DNA of 64,000 bases from Bacillus_BU sp051233475. Lineage in GTDB: Bacteria > Bacillota > Bacilli > Bacillales > Cytobacillaceae. Numbering within the stretch: position 1 is the stretch's first letter; each line of letters starts with the position of its first letter. Location of the stretch: contig NZ_JBKFGH010000001.1 in assembly GCF_051233475.1 (NCBI RefSeq), positions 28,499 through 92,498 on the forward strand, written 5' to 3'. A program made the position numbers and the translations under genes. The notes beneath the pieces are model-generated. The model searched no databases and was not told where the DNA came from. It worked only from the letters and a program-made list of their open reading frames with translations. Shown in pieces: positions 8,786-17,481 of this stretch.

Positions 8786-9670
8786 ATGGATTTTCATCAA
8801 CTGCTAGTTTTTTCAAAAGTCGTAGAACATCGAAGCTTTTCAAAAGCAGCCGACGACATCTTTTTAAGCCAATCAACTGTAAGTTCTCATATACACGCAT
8901 TGGAAAAAATGCTAAATGTGAATCTCTTTGATCGGGTCGGCCGAGAAATCATCCTTACTCCTCATGGCGAACGATTATACCAATGGGCCCAAAAGATATT
9001 GTTATTAAAGGACCAAGCCCTGCTAGACCTGAATCAAGGAGTGGCGGAATTTCGCGGAATCATTCGAGCTGCAGTCAGTTCTGTCCCCGGACAGTTTATT
9101 TTGCCAAAAATGGTGAAACAGTTTAGAACAGACTATCCCCATGTCACCTTTCATATTAATCAGTCGTCGTCTAAGCTTGTTGCGGATAAAGTACTCAATG
9201 GATTTGTTGATTTTGGCATCATAGGGGAAAAATACGAAAGTGATCGGCTCCATTATATTCCGCTGCTAAAGGAAAAATTGGTTTTGATCACATCGAAGCA
9301 CACTGAAATTGCAAACCCTGTAAGGATAAATGATATCCTTCACTTTCCGTTCGTAATGAGAAATTCAGGATCCGGAACGAATGCGATTCTAGAGAGATAT
9401 TTGAAAAAACATCATATTGCAAAAGATAAATTAAATATTATTGCCTTTACAGATGATGGGCAAAGCCTTATTCAATACGTGATGCAAGACATCGGAATCT
9501 CAATTATTTCCGAAATTGCTGCAAGAGATTACTCCAACAACAATCTAATCAACATGCAAGAAATCGAAGATTTTGACGATGAACGCTATTTTTATCTCGT
9601 TTATAATAAAAATAAAACCCTTTCGATGATCGCAAAATTATTTATTGAAAAGGCAGTCGACATAGTCTAA
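8786..9670 (+). CDS. LysR-family transcriptional regulator, probably selenium-associated
   Basis: A 294-residue regulator. The N-terminal winged helix-turn-helix (about 3-62) includes FSKAADDIFLSQSTVSSHI, and an effector-binding periplasmic-protein-like domain covers about 90-290. The overall sequence resembles CysL/YwfK-type regulators and, from memory, a LysR subgroup annotated in Bacillaceae as selenium-metabolism associated. The gene stands at the edge of a leftward operon that includes a UGA-containing selenoprotein gene, from which it is separated by a strong bidirectional terminator. A palindromic operator precedes its own start, so autoregulation is likely. The inducer is unknown. Confidence 0.88.
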   Translation: MDFHQLLVFSKVVEHRSFSKAADDIFLSQSTVSSHIHALEKMLNVNLFDRVGREIILTPHGERLYQWAQKILLLKDQALLDLNQGVAEFRGIIRAAVSSVPGQFILPKMVKQFRTDYPHVTFHINQSSSKLVADKVLNGFVDFGIIGEKYESDRLHYIPLLKEKLVLITSKHTEIANPVRINDILHFPFVMRNSGSGTNAILERYLKKHHIAKDKLNIIAFTDDGQSLIQYVMQDIGISIISEIAARDYSNNNLINMQEIEDFDDERYFYLVYNKNKTLSMIAKLFIEKAVDIV

Positions 9671-9677
9671 GCATAAA

Positions 9678-9723
9678 AAAGCTGGCTTAGAGCTGGGTTT
9701 AACCCAATTCTAAGCCAGCTTTT
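9678..9723. terminator. Bidirectional intrinsic terminator
   Basis: A 14-bp perfect stem (arms 9678-9691 and 9709-9722) encloses a second stem GGGTT/AACCC. It is flanked by A and T runs, so it can stop transcription from both the LysR gene and the converging ynjF-like operon. Confidence 0.9.
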
Positions 9724-9738
9724 CCCTAATGCATTTTA

Positions 9739-10332
9739 TTAATCCGTTAATATTCGCTTAGCCTCTAAGAGCCGTTGAAGTCCTGTTACAATCTCTACCA
9801 CAAGAAAAACAATTGTCCATAACTTTAAATGTGGCTGAAACAAGACCATCAACGAAAATAAGATGAACCCTTCGGTTCGTTCCGCTAATCCAGGCTGATA
9901 ATAGAATGATTTATAGCTTTGTTTATCCGACACCGCACCAACGGTCAAAAAAATCGTCATCGTAAAAATAATCGATATTGCCAGTAGTAGAAATAAAAAT
10001 AGTATCGCTGGATCGGGATGACGAAGTGCCAGAGCGATTAAAATCCCCCCCTCTACAACCCGGTCGAAGGTAACATCAAGTACCGTTCCCCATGAAGAAG
10101 AAGTATTGCTTTGTCTCGCCATGCTTCCATCCACTGCATCGAGAAAACCAGAAATCCACAGTACTACTACACCCCATGCTGGCATTCCAAAATAGACTAA
10201 ACAACTTGCAGAAATCCCCACAATCAGTGCAATCACAGTCACGTGATTAGCATTTAGTCCAATTTTCAACAAGAACTTCCCAGTTTTTTCAATTGATGGC
10301 TGTACGATCGATCGCCCATGTGTATCAAGCAT
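9739..10332 (-). CDS. ynjF: CDP-alcohol phosphatidyltransferase family membrane protein, YnjF-like
   Basis: A 197-residue multi-pass membrane protein with the complete CDP-alcohol transferase motif D65-x2-D68G69-x2-A72R73-x8-G82-x3-D86-x3-D90. From memory, E. coli YnjF starts MLDRH and contains KSFYYLGGLTEG; this protein starts MLDTH and contains KSFYYQPGLAER, so they look orthologous. In E. coli ynjF also lies with ynjBCD. The lipid or other substrate is not known for either. Start ATG 10332 has GAGGTG 9 bases upstream; longer in-frame starts reach into the ATPase gene. It is the last gene of the operon, with the terminator just downstream. Confidence 0.83.
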   Translation of the reverse strand: MLDTHGRSIVQPSIEKTGKFLLKIGLNANHVTVIALIVGISASCLVYFGMPAWGVVVLWISGFLDAVDGSMARQSNTSSSWGTVLDVTFDRVVEGGILIALALRHPDPAILFLFLLLAISIIFTMTIFLTVGAVSDKQSYKSFYYQPGLAERTEGFILFSLMVLFQPHLKLWTIVFLVVEIVTGLQRLLEAKRILTD

Positions 10333-10361
10333 TTTTTCCAACACCTCAGTAAAATGACAGT

Positions 10362-11363
10362 TTATTTTGGATACCATATGATTTTGTTGGTCGGTACACC
10401 AACCTTTACGATTTCATCGATATTTGGAATCTCCCCAAACACATTAATTTGGATTTCAAATTTGACTCCCAAACAATCAACGAAAACTGCTTGTCCTTTT
10501 GTTTCATGTTTAACTCGGTGAACAACTCCCTCAATCCAGACCACTTTTTCAAACTGATGAGTTTCTTGCGCCTCACTCTTGCAAAGATATAATTCATTTG
10601 CCGGAATCCAGCCCATTTCCTCTTGGTTAGTTTCATTTATATTAATTGGTAACCATTGCTTCCATATTTCTAAAGGGAATCGATTGGATAATGAGAAAAA
10701 AGAAGCTACCTTCTCAGAACAAGGTTTTTGGAAAAAGTCACGAGGCTTGCCAACTTGCAGAATTTTCCCGTCCATCATTACACCAACCTGATCTGCAACA
10801 GCATAAGCTTCATCCAGGTAATGAGTAACCCAAAGGATCGAAAATCCCTGTTCCTTTTGTAATTGGTACAACCATTCTGTTAATTGAGCCCGAAGCGGAG
10901 GATCTAATGAAGCAAATGGCTCATCGAGTAGAAGTAGATCAGGCTTCAAAACAAGAACTCGTCCTAAAGAAACCCGCTGTTGTTGCCCTCCTGAAAGCTG
11001 ATGAGGATACCGATTCTCAAGCCCCTGCAATTGTAAAACTTCTAGATACTCACTAACTCTTTTTATTCGTTCTTTCCGTGGCATTCCTTTTGCCCGTAAC
11101 CCAAAAGCTAAATTTTCCATCACGGTTAAATGGGGGAATAATCTTGGTTCTTGAAAAACCAAACCGGTTGTCCCTTTCCCACTTCCCCAATCCATTATTC
11201 CTGAACGTTGCGGCAATAACCCGGCGATTCCTTTTAAAAGAGTGGATTTACCGCTTCCTGAAGGACCCATCAACACAAAAGTTTCTCCATTAGCAATGGT
11301 TAAATCAACTGAATCAATAATCGTTTGCTCACCATATCCAATTACTACTTGATCTAGCTTCAC
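10362..11363 (-). CDS. ynjD: ABC transporter ATP-binding protein, YnjD-like
   Basis: The ATPase subunit of a binding-protein-dependent importer. It has Walker A GPSGSGKST (33-41), signature LSGGQQQR (123-130) and Walker B LLLLDEPF (143-150), followed by the switch histidine in WVTHYLDEA. It is 333 residues; the extra roughly 110 residues after the ATPase core form a PotA/CysA-like C-terminal regulatory domain that, from memory, E. coli YnjD lacks. The GTG start directly follows the stop of the permease gene. Substrate is unproven. Neighbouring selenoprotein and PhnD-like genes make a selenium or sulfur oxyanion or related compound a reasonable guess, while the fold also fits thiamine, iron or polyamine uptake. 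Confidence 0.87.
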   Translation of the reverse strand: MKLDQVVIGYGEQTIIDSVDLTIANGETFVLMGPSGSGKSTLLKGIAGLLPQRSGIMDWGSGKGTTGLVFQEPRLFPHLTVMENLAFGLRAKGMPRKERIKRVSEYLEVLQLQGLENRYPHQLSGGQQQRVSLGRVLVLKPDLLLLDEPFASLDPPLRAQLTEWLYQLQKEQGFSILWVTHYLDEAYAVADQVGVMMDGKILQVGKPRDFFQKPCSEKVASFFSLSNRFPLEIWKQWLPININETNQEEMGWIPANELYLCKSEAQETHQFEKVVWIEGVVHRVKHETKGQAVFVDCLGVKFEIQINVFGEIPNIDEIVKVGVPTNKIIWYPK

Positions 11364-12176
11364 TTATTCACCCTCTATTTTCTTTTGCAATTTGATGGTT
11401 ATAAAAAAATAAACAAGTACGAGTACCATAATCGGGAGAAAAAACCAAATGCTATATGCTGCCACGATTGATGCATTCCCACTGCTCGCAAAAGGAAAGA
11501 TAATTAATGGGAGTGTCATCAATGTCCCCCCACTCATAATCCATGTGGGTAAATACTGACTGAATGAAATGATGCTTACAAAGACAAGAGCCAACAGCAA
11601 TGCGGGGAAAAGCTGCGGGAGCTCAATCCATATAAATACTTGCCGTCCACTGGCACCGAGGCTCCTAGCTGCCTCCTGCATTTTCGTCCCCATCAACAGA
11701 AACTGATAGGCAACCATCGTGATAAAATAGGGCAGTGTAATGAAAATATGGGCGATTGCAACAAGAATATAATCATTTAAAAACTCTATCTGAATTGCTA
11801 TTTCATGTAACCCCATTACAACAACCGTAACGGGGATAAAAAGTGGTGATAAAAGCATGATAAAAGCAAATGTTTTACCGAAAAATGATTTCCGGCTGAG
11901 GACTTTTGCTGCCGGTAACCCTAACAAAATATTCCCGAGAACGGTTATCCCCCCAACAACCAAACTATTAAATAAACCTTCAAAAGCTCTGCCAGACTTT
12001 GAAAAAAGATAGTTCCAAGAATCAAAGCTGAACGTCTCCGGTAAGAGGGATGGCCATGGCCAAAGCTTTGTAACACTCCAAATCACTAAGGTGATGAATG
12101 GAAGAACGATAAATAAACTGAGTAAAAAGAAAAATACCATGCTTGGGACTTTTTTTAATCGTACTAATCCTTCCAT
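11364..12176 (-). CDS. ABC transporter permease, second half of YnjC
   Basis: A 270-residue inner-membrane permease with about six transmembrane segments. The ATPase-contact EAA loop is seen at MQEAARSLGASGRQVFIWIELP. It resembles the C-terminal half of E. coli YnjC, which as I recall is one polypeptide containing two permease domains; here the halves are two genes that overlap by 13 bases. GGGAGAAGGG precedes the ATG. Functions with the 12164-13066 permease, the ATPase and the lipoprotein. Confidence 0.86.
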   Translation of the reverse strand: MEGLVRLKKVPSMVFFFLLSLFIVLPFITLVIWSVTKLWPWPSLLPETFSFDSWNYLFSKSGRAFEGLFNSLVVGGITVLGNILLGLPAAKVLSRKSFFGKTFAFIMLLSPLFIPVTVVVMGLHEIAIQIEFLNDYILVAIAHIFITLPYFITMVAYQFLLMGTKMQEAARSLGASGRQVFIWIELPQLFPALLLALVFVSIISFSQYLPTWIMSGGTLMTLPLIIFPFASSGNASIVAAYSIWFFLPIMVLVLVYFFITIKLQKKIEGE

Positions 12177-13066
12177 ACCCTTCTCCCTTCCTCATACCAC
12201 TTCTTTTGCAGGTACATTAGAAAGATGCCGATGATAAATGATACTCCAGCTAGGACTAGATTCATTGCAATAGCCAGCGGCTGCCGCTCTAAACCAAATT
12301 GCGTATATTCCTGCCAAGCGAGTACCGGAACAAGATGAAGTGAAGTGCTTGCAAGCAGCGCAGGAATTTCATAGGCAGTTAATGTAAAAGCAAACACAAT
12401 CCACATGCCGCCCACCCATATTGGCATCACCATCGGGACAATGACCCAACGGACCATTTGCATGAAACTCGCACCAAGAATTTTTGAAGTATCCTGGAAC
12501 AATACCATTTGTTTTGAAACAAATGGATACGTCAGGAGCACAATAAACGGTATTTCCTTCCACAAATAGGCGATTATGACTCCAATTCCCCACTCGTCGT
12601 GAATAAGCGAGGGAAAATGCTCAAATGTGTCAATCCAGCCAAACCGAAAAGAAATCCGCGAATACCATCCTGTTTGCATGAATACTTGGGTCAGCATATA
12701 GCCAGCTAATAAATGAGGGACTCCGATAGGCAGCTGTAAAACGACATGCATCCATCGTCTTTTATAAGAAGCAGAAGCTAATAGTAAGGCAGCAAACAAA
12801 CCTATTAGACCTGACAATATTGAAACTAATAATGCAATTCCTGCAGTTATTCCTAATGAACGAATAAAGGAGACATTATATAATTCTTTGTATACTCCCA
12901 ACAAGCCGTGTTCTCCATAAAATTCTGGTTGAGCACCCAAACTAATCATTAATGATTGAATTGTTCCAATCCCCAAAAAGAACAAAACAAAAATAAAGGC
13001 TGGGAGAATCCCCAACAGCCCTTTATTCTTATTTATAAATAGTCTCAGTTTATTTATTAGCAACAT
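12164..13066 (-). CDS. ABC transporter permease, first half of YnjC
   Basis: A 300-residue permease with about six membrane segments. Its EAA-like loop reads TSKILGASFMQMVRWVIVPMVMP. The ATG chosen at 13066 overlaps the end of the binding-protein gene; the in-frame alternative at 13108 would extend further into that gene. It pairs with the downstream permease to form the transmembrane channel of the YnjBCD-type importer. Confidence 0.84.
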   Translation of the reverse strand: MLLINKLRLFINKNKGLLGILPAFIFVLFFLGIGTIQSLMISLGAQPEFYGEHGLLGVYKELYNVSFIRSLGITAGIALLVSILSGLIGLFAALLLASASYKRRWMHVVLQLPIGVPHLLAGYMLTQVFMQTGWYSRISFRFGWIDTFEHFPSLIHDEWGIGVIIAYLWKEIPFIVLLTYPFVSKQMVLFQDTSKILGASFMQMVRWVIVPMVMPIWVGGMWIVFAFTLTAYEIPALLASTSLHLVPVLAWQEYTQFGLERQPLAIAMNLVLAGVSFIIGIFLMYLQKKWYEEGRRVWKD

Positions 13067-14312
13067 GGTCCATCCAGCCCCGTTCAAGCAATTGAACATA
13101 ATCAGCACCGATTTCAGGAATTCGATGCTTAGCTAGTTCCTCTTCAGCTAATGTAGCCGAGCCACGATCGATTTTCTTTAGCTCGGCTTGATTTTTTTCA
13201 GGTAATTTATCAACGGCAAGTGACGTATTCTCACCCCAATATTGCAAATCCATTTTCTTAAGCTGAGCCTCAGGTGATAATAGGTAATTAATTAACACTA
13301 AAGCACCGCTTGGATTTGGCGAATTATATGGAACCGTTAAAAAATGGGTATTTGATAATGTTCCTTTTTCAAGAACAAAGGTCTTTGTTGATTTTGGAAA
13401 CTCACCGCTGGCAATTAAATTCGATGCGCCAGCCTCATCATACCCCATCGTCATCCAAACTTCTCCGTTTTTATAAAGCTGGTCTAACTGTGCCACTGAT
13501 TGCGGATAAGATTTCCCTTCCTGCCATAAATATGGTTCGATGCGATTCAATACGTTCCACATTTTTTCCGCATCCTTGGTAATTAATGATTCATCGAATT
13601 TCTCTAAATATTGAGTGTAGTCCGGGCTAGTTTCATTTAAGATATGGCGAATAAAAGCACTTCCGGTAAAATCAGGCGGCGCAGGATAGGTGAATTTTCC
13701 AGGGTTTTGTTTGACCCATTCCTCTAGTTCTGCTATCGATGTTGGCGGCTCTGAGATTTTAGTTGAATCATAGGAAAAAACAAATTGAACCTTGCCCCAT
13801 GGAGCTTCATAGCCCTCTGTCGGATAGCCGAAATCATATTTAACAGTTGGACTGTCACCATCGACATACTGTTTAAAGTTGGGTAATTTTTCCGTAAAGG
13901 AACCAAGGAGAAGTCCTTTTTCCTTTGCTGTTTTAAAGTTCTCGCCATTGACCCATATTACGTCCATTTCACCACTCGCTTTATCTGCCTTTTTTTCTGA
14001 TAATAGCTTATTGATGAATTCCGTTGCATCCATAGGATAGCGTTTTACGATTACTCCGTATTCCTCTTTTAAATTAGGGGCAACCCATTCATCAATGTAG
14101 CGGTTAATTCCTTCATCTCCGCCCCACATATAAATATTTACCGAACTTCCTTTGGCATTGGCAGCAATTCTCTCCCAGTCCTGCTCTAAAACTGAGCTGG
14201 CTTTTTCTGTTTTCTTTTCTGGCGAATCCTTGCTGTTATCTGTTGTTGAACATCCACTTAGGAATACCAACAAAACAGCAAGCACTATCCCAATTTTTTT
14301 AATAAATATCAT
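13050..14312 (-). CDS. ynjB: ABC transporter substrate-binding lipoprotein, YnjB-like
   Basis: A 420-residue secreted lipoprotein. Signal peptide residues 1-20 end in the lipobox LSGC with the lipidated cysteine at 21. The mature part has the YnjB-like features NIYMWGGDEGINRYID, VIWVNGENF and PWGKVQFVF, and a class-I-type two-lobe fold is expected. It captures the solute for the permease/ATPase encoded just downstream. ATG 14312 is chosen because the lipoprotein signal begins there and GGAAGG lies upstream; the in-frame extension to 14432 runs through unrelated sequence. The ligand is not known. Its position directly after the UGA-recoded gene is the main clue. Confidence 0.87.
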   Translation of the reverse strand: MIFIKKIGIVLAVLLVFLSGCSTTDNSKDSPEKKTEKASSVLEQDWERIAANAKGSSVNIYMWGGDEGINRYIDEWVAPNLKEEYGVIVKRYPMDATEFINKLLSEKKADKASGEMDVIWVNGENFKTAKEKGLLLGSFTEKLPNFKQYVDGDSPTVKYDFGYPTEGYEAPWGKVQFVFSYDSTKISEPPTSIAELEEWVKQNPGKFTYPAPPDFTGSAFIRHILNETSPDYTQYLEKFDESLITKDAEKMWNVLNRIEPYLWQEGKSYPQSVAQLDQLYKNGEVWMTMGYDEAGASNLIASGEFPKSTKTFVLEKGTLSNTHFLTVPYNSPNPSGALVLINYLLSPEAQLKKMDLQYWGENTSLAVDKLPEKNQAELKKIDRGSATLAEEELAKHRIPEIGADYVQLLERGWMDHVANK

Positions 14313-14350
14313 TTTTGACTTCCTTCCTTTACAGCTTTTATCAGTTGCAA

Positions 14351-15103
14351 TTATTTCCTTCTCCCTTTCCATTTGTAAGGGAGTTTCTGAATCGTTCCAG
14401 GACTTTTTATCTCCCCTAAATATCGGATACAATCAAGGAGGATTTCCCTTTGCAGTTCAACTTCTCCGGCCCGACCAAAGCTCCTTCCGAGTGGAAAACG
14501 CAAATGAAGAGCACGTGGAACTCTTACTTTCTCGGTCAAATCTAATAAATGAGAAATTGAAATCGTAGAAATTCCTGCTTTTTCAATCGCATATTGAATC
14601 AATCCCACGGATTGATGGCATATATATCAGCCGGGGTTTAAAATAACCGCATCAACCGCTTCGTCGTTTAGATTTTTTAGAATCAAAGGGATCGTTTCCT
14701 CTAACAACGGAGTTGTATTTGGGATATATCCCATTAAGCCATAGTGTGTTGGAGCTACACTCCCTATCCATCCATGAGCAGCCAGCTCCTTCAGACGGGT
14801 TAATGGAAACACACAGTTAATGTCCTCATCAGCGTCAGTGCGGTCAAAATGGGTGTGACTAATCATAAGCTGGTCTTCATCCGTTTCAGCCGGAATAAAG
14901 CGCACAGATGGATCACCTGCTGCAACCTCAAATACTTCCTGAGTCTTCAAATGAACACCTGCTGTCGTAATGAGGGCAATCCTTGCTTCATTAGCCAATT
15001 TCTTAAAGGGTGTAAACGGTATTTCACCTTCAATCGAATCAACCATGTATTTCGCACGCTGGGTCACAATCGATTCAATAAATCTGTTCCCTGATAGCTT
15101 CAA
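14351..15103 (-). CDS. Selenoprotein B-family protein (glycine/sarcosine/betaine/proline reductase-like), UGA-encoded Sec at residue 159
   Basis: A 250-residue protein interrupted by an in-frame TGA at 14627-14629. Before the TGA: ANEARIALITTAGVHLK, FPLTRLKELAAHG and VDAVILNPG. After it, in the same frame: YIC-HQSVGLIQYAIEKAGI and VPRALHLRFPLGR. Both sides belong to the small GrdB/PrdB-related family, where this position is Sec or Cys, giving a U-x-x-C redox motif. A strong hairpin follows the TGA (separate entry). Start is TTG 15103 with AAAGGAGG 7 bases upstream; it overlaps the previous gene by 29 bases. Automatic gene callers would split it into two pieces. The reaction is unknown; a selenium-dependent reductase or selenium-handling role is inferred. 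A plain nonsense mutation is less likely because both halves are intact and conserved. Confidence 0.85.
14591..14626 (-). promoter_or_regulatory. SECIS-like hairpin after the Sec codon
   Basis: Directly 3' of the UGA the RNA can form an 8-bp perfect upper stem (AUCAAUCC with GGAUUGAU) capped by the loop GUG. Below it come a 3x3 internal loop and a 4-bp AUAU lower stem. The loop begins 18 bases after the UGA and starts with G, within the usual bacterial SECIS spacing (about 16-37 bases). No SelB-binding test is possible here. Confidence 0.68.
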
Positions 15104-16103
15104 CTGGTTTCCTCCTTTCTGAAAGCCAGAATAAACCACCGGCAAGGCTTGAAAGTGTAACTTGTATAAAAAATAATAATGATACCGAAATGGCAATTTC
15201 GTTTGGTATGCCAAGCTCCTGAAAGAAAAGTACATAGCTTGCCTCACGAACTCCAATTCCATTTAGGCTCAAAGGCACCATTGTAATAAATGAGATGACT
15301 GAAATAATCACTAATAGGTCAAGCAAACCCACCTCAACCCGAAACCCAAGAAATAATAGTTGATTAATCCAGGCAAGTCCAACCTGGAATAATAGGGAGA
15401 GAACCCCGATAACAAGCCACCAGCGCCAGCCTTCACGGCGATAATTCCCAGCTGTTTCACCGATATTTCCTACTACTTGTTTAAGTTTATTGATAGCATT
15501 CGTAAGCTTTTGAGGTGAATTCTGCAATATGTTGCTTTCGTTATCACCCTTACCTGACTTTTTTATAAAAAAAACCAACAATAACAAGAGAACAATAATG
15601 ATGGCTGAAGCTCCGTAAATAGGCACAAGAAATGGCCTGAGGCTGTCCATAAATAGGCTTGCGATAAGGACAATTGCCGTAAGTGCCGCTCCGCTTGTTA
15701 ATCTTTCAAAAGCAACTGATGCTGTCGCATGACTCATCCCAACATGTCTACTTAACGAAAGGACCCGCACCACATCTCCACCTACACTTCCCGGCAGAAA
15801 ATTATTAAAAAATAAGCCGATATAGTAGTATCGCCCCAATTTCAAAAATGAGATGTTGTCACGGTCTTTATTTTTCAAAGAAGAGTGAATAAGCAGCTGC
15901 CATTTCCAAACACTAGACGCAACCGTCAGTTGAATAGCGATAAAGGCAGCGACAAAATAGAAAACAGAGCCCTCCTTCATTAACTGGAGGGCTTCGTCCC
16001 ATTCAATCCTACTAATTAGCCAAACCATTAAGCTCCCACTGATGAGAATCTTCAATCCTTGTTGTACAAAAGAAGACCTTTGGTGGATTTTGTGTTTCTG
16101 CAT
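15075..16103 (-). CDS. MprF/AglD-type integral membrane protein (lysylphosphatidylglycerol synthase TM family)
   Basis: A 342-residue protein with about eight hydrophobic helices. It contains NNFLPGSVGGDVVRV, the hallmark of the UPF0104/LPG-synthase transmembrane family, and a later NGIGVREASYV motif typical of the same group. These domains are thought to flip lipids or lipid-linked intermediates; no aminoacyl transferase domain is attached. The start ATG shares one base with the stop of the TVP38 gene (TAATG), so the pair is translationally coupled. Its role in this operon is unknown. Confidence 0.83.
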   Translation of the reverse strand: MQKHKIHQRSSFVQQGLKILISGSLMVWLISRIEWDEALQLMKEGSVFYFVAAFIAIQLTVASSVWKWQLLIHSSLKNKDRDNISFLKLGRYYYIGLFFNNFLPGSVGGDVVRVLSLSRHVGMSHATASVAFERLTSGAALTAIVLIASLFMDSLRPFLVPIYGASAIIIVLLLLLVFFIKKSGKGDNESNILQNSPQKLTNAINKLKQVVGNIGETAGNYRREGWRWWLVIGVLSLLFQVGLAWINQLLFLGFRVEVGLLDLLVIISVISFITMVPLSLNGIGVREASYVLFFQELGIPNEIAISVSLLFFIQVTLSSLAGGLFWLSERRKPVEAIREQIY

Positions 16104-17275
16104 TATCGTTTTACCTCTTTCTTACTTTTAAGGATTGCTTGAATCTTTGGTCGGACCAGCATTCCGATTACGGATAAGGCAATCACAATCGTAAATAGGA
16201 AGAACAGGATTTTCACAGTGCTAGTTGCATTTTCACCAAGAAAAGAATATACAATCGTTGCCGGAAGCTGACCTAATCCAGTTGCCCAGAAGAATTGCCA
16301 AAAGGAAACAGAGGTAACTCCAGCAGCATAACTGACTAAATCAAAGGACACAATTGGTAACAGCCTTGCAATAAAGATAGCGTGTTTTCCGTACTTAGAG
16401 AAAAAGGAATCCCACCAATCCAGTGCCTTTTTCGTTACTATTTTTTCAACGACCGGTCTACCGACAAATTTAGCTAAATAGAAACAGAGAACGGCACCAA
16501 GCATCGCACTGCTCCAGGAAAGAATCGCTCCAAACAGCCAGCCAAATAATAGCCCATTTGCAAATGTAATAACAAAGGCAGGAAGTGGTGCTATTACTGA
16601 TTGGAATACCATCAATAAGCCTGACACAACAGCGGCAAGTGGACCAAATGATAGTAAATAATCGCGGAAGCCTTCAACATCAGCATTTTTTAAAAAGGTT
16701 ACTGCGTTGTTAATCGTATCGTTGACTCCACCTTGGCCAATATAAAGAAGGAAGGAAATCAGTAAAAAAACGAAGAAAGACATCATTCCGACTCGATTGG
16801 CTTTCGTCAGGCGATCCCAATCCATTTTTATTTCTTTTTTAAGCGCTAACGGTGTTCGCTGAGCGATAATTAGCATAATCACTCCAATAACGCCCCCTGC
16901 GATAAGCATCATGTTCATATTATGTAAGGAAATAGATTCCTCTAAGAACAGAGCTTTTCTCGACATATAGGCCGGAAGAATGGAAATGCTTCCTTCAATC
17001 ATTGTATTTAACATAATCCATGCTAAGTTAAGCATAACGAACAGAAGGCTTAACACCTTGTGCTCCCACAATGCCAAAGGTTTTGCATTCATAAATACCC
17101 TAGCAAAAAAGAACCATATCCCGGTAAGCATAGATGCAGTTATGATAAATGCGCTGTCAAACCGCATATCGATAAACCGGCTTTGGATCAATAATAGGGA
17201 TAAGTCCATTCCAATGATGAAAAACAGAAACAATGCCGCAAGGAAATGGATAGATCCTCTTATTATTAGTTTCAT
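16103..17275 (-). CDS. TVP38/TMEM64 (VTT/DedA-type) family membrane protein
   Basis: A 390-residue membrane protein. Residues about 200-385 form the VTT domain, with IAPLPAFVITFANGLLFG, a re-entrant-loop glycine-rich stretch, RLLPIVSFDLVSYAAG, and a final membrane helix. Residues 1-190 add about five further transmembrane segments, an extension beyond the usual roughly 220-residue family member. From memory, E. coli has TVP38 proteins (YdjX, YdjZ) near ynjBCD, so this gene combination is conserved across distant bacteria. First gene of the operon running to 9739. The substrate of VTT proteins in bacteria is mostly lipid- or ion-related. Confidence 0.85.
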   Translation of the reverse strand: MKLIIRGSIHFLAALFLFFIIGMDLSLLLIQSRFIDMRFDSAFIITASMLTGIWFFFARVFMNAKPLALWEHKVLSLLFVMLNLAWIMLNTMIEGSISILPAYMSRKALFLEESISLHNMNMMLIAGGVIGVIMLIIAQRTPLALKKEIKMDWDRLTKANRVGMMSFFVFLLISFLLYIGQGGVNDTINNAVTFLKNADVEGFRDYLLSFGPLAAVVSGLLMVFQSVIAPLPAFVITFANGLLFGWLFGAILSWSSAMLGAVLCFYLAKFVGRPVVEKIVTKKALDWWDSFFSKYGKHAIFIARLLPIVSFDLVSYAAGVTSVSFWQFFWATGLGQLPATIVYSFLGENATSTVKILFFLFTIVIALSVIGMLVRPKIQAILKSKKEVKR

Positions 17276-17433
17276 ATTATCCCATCCTTTTCACACATAC
17301 GGCACGCTTGAATTCGTTAATACAACAGGTATCTGTTGTGTTTCATGCCTAATTTCCCCGAAGTGTTAATATTTTTGTTTCTGCCATGGTGGAACGTGTG
17401 GAACGTTGTACTATTGTGGGTTTATATTCAGAA

Positions 17434-17466
17434 AAAAAAGAGCAAATCCAATGACTGCTCTTTTTT
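17434..17466 (-). terminator. Intrinsic terminator after the PhnD-like gene
   Basis: An 11-bp stem AAAAAAGAGCA/TGCTCTTTTTT is followed by a T run on the minus strand, 16 bases past the stop codon at 17482. Confidence 0.85.
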
Positions 17467-17481
17467 AATGGCAAAATCAAA

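Noticed and set aside
14351..15262. Reading the two open frames 14351-14608 and 14627-15262 as a broken pseudogene
   Set aside because: Both parts are intact members of one family in the same frame, the interruption is exactly UGA at a family Sec/Cys site, and a SECIS-like stem follows. Upstream of 15103 the frame is only antisense to the neighbouring membrane-protein gene.
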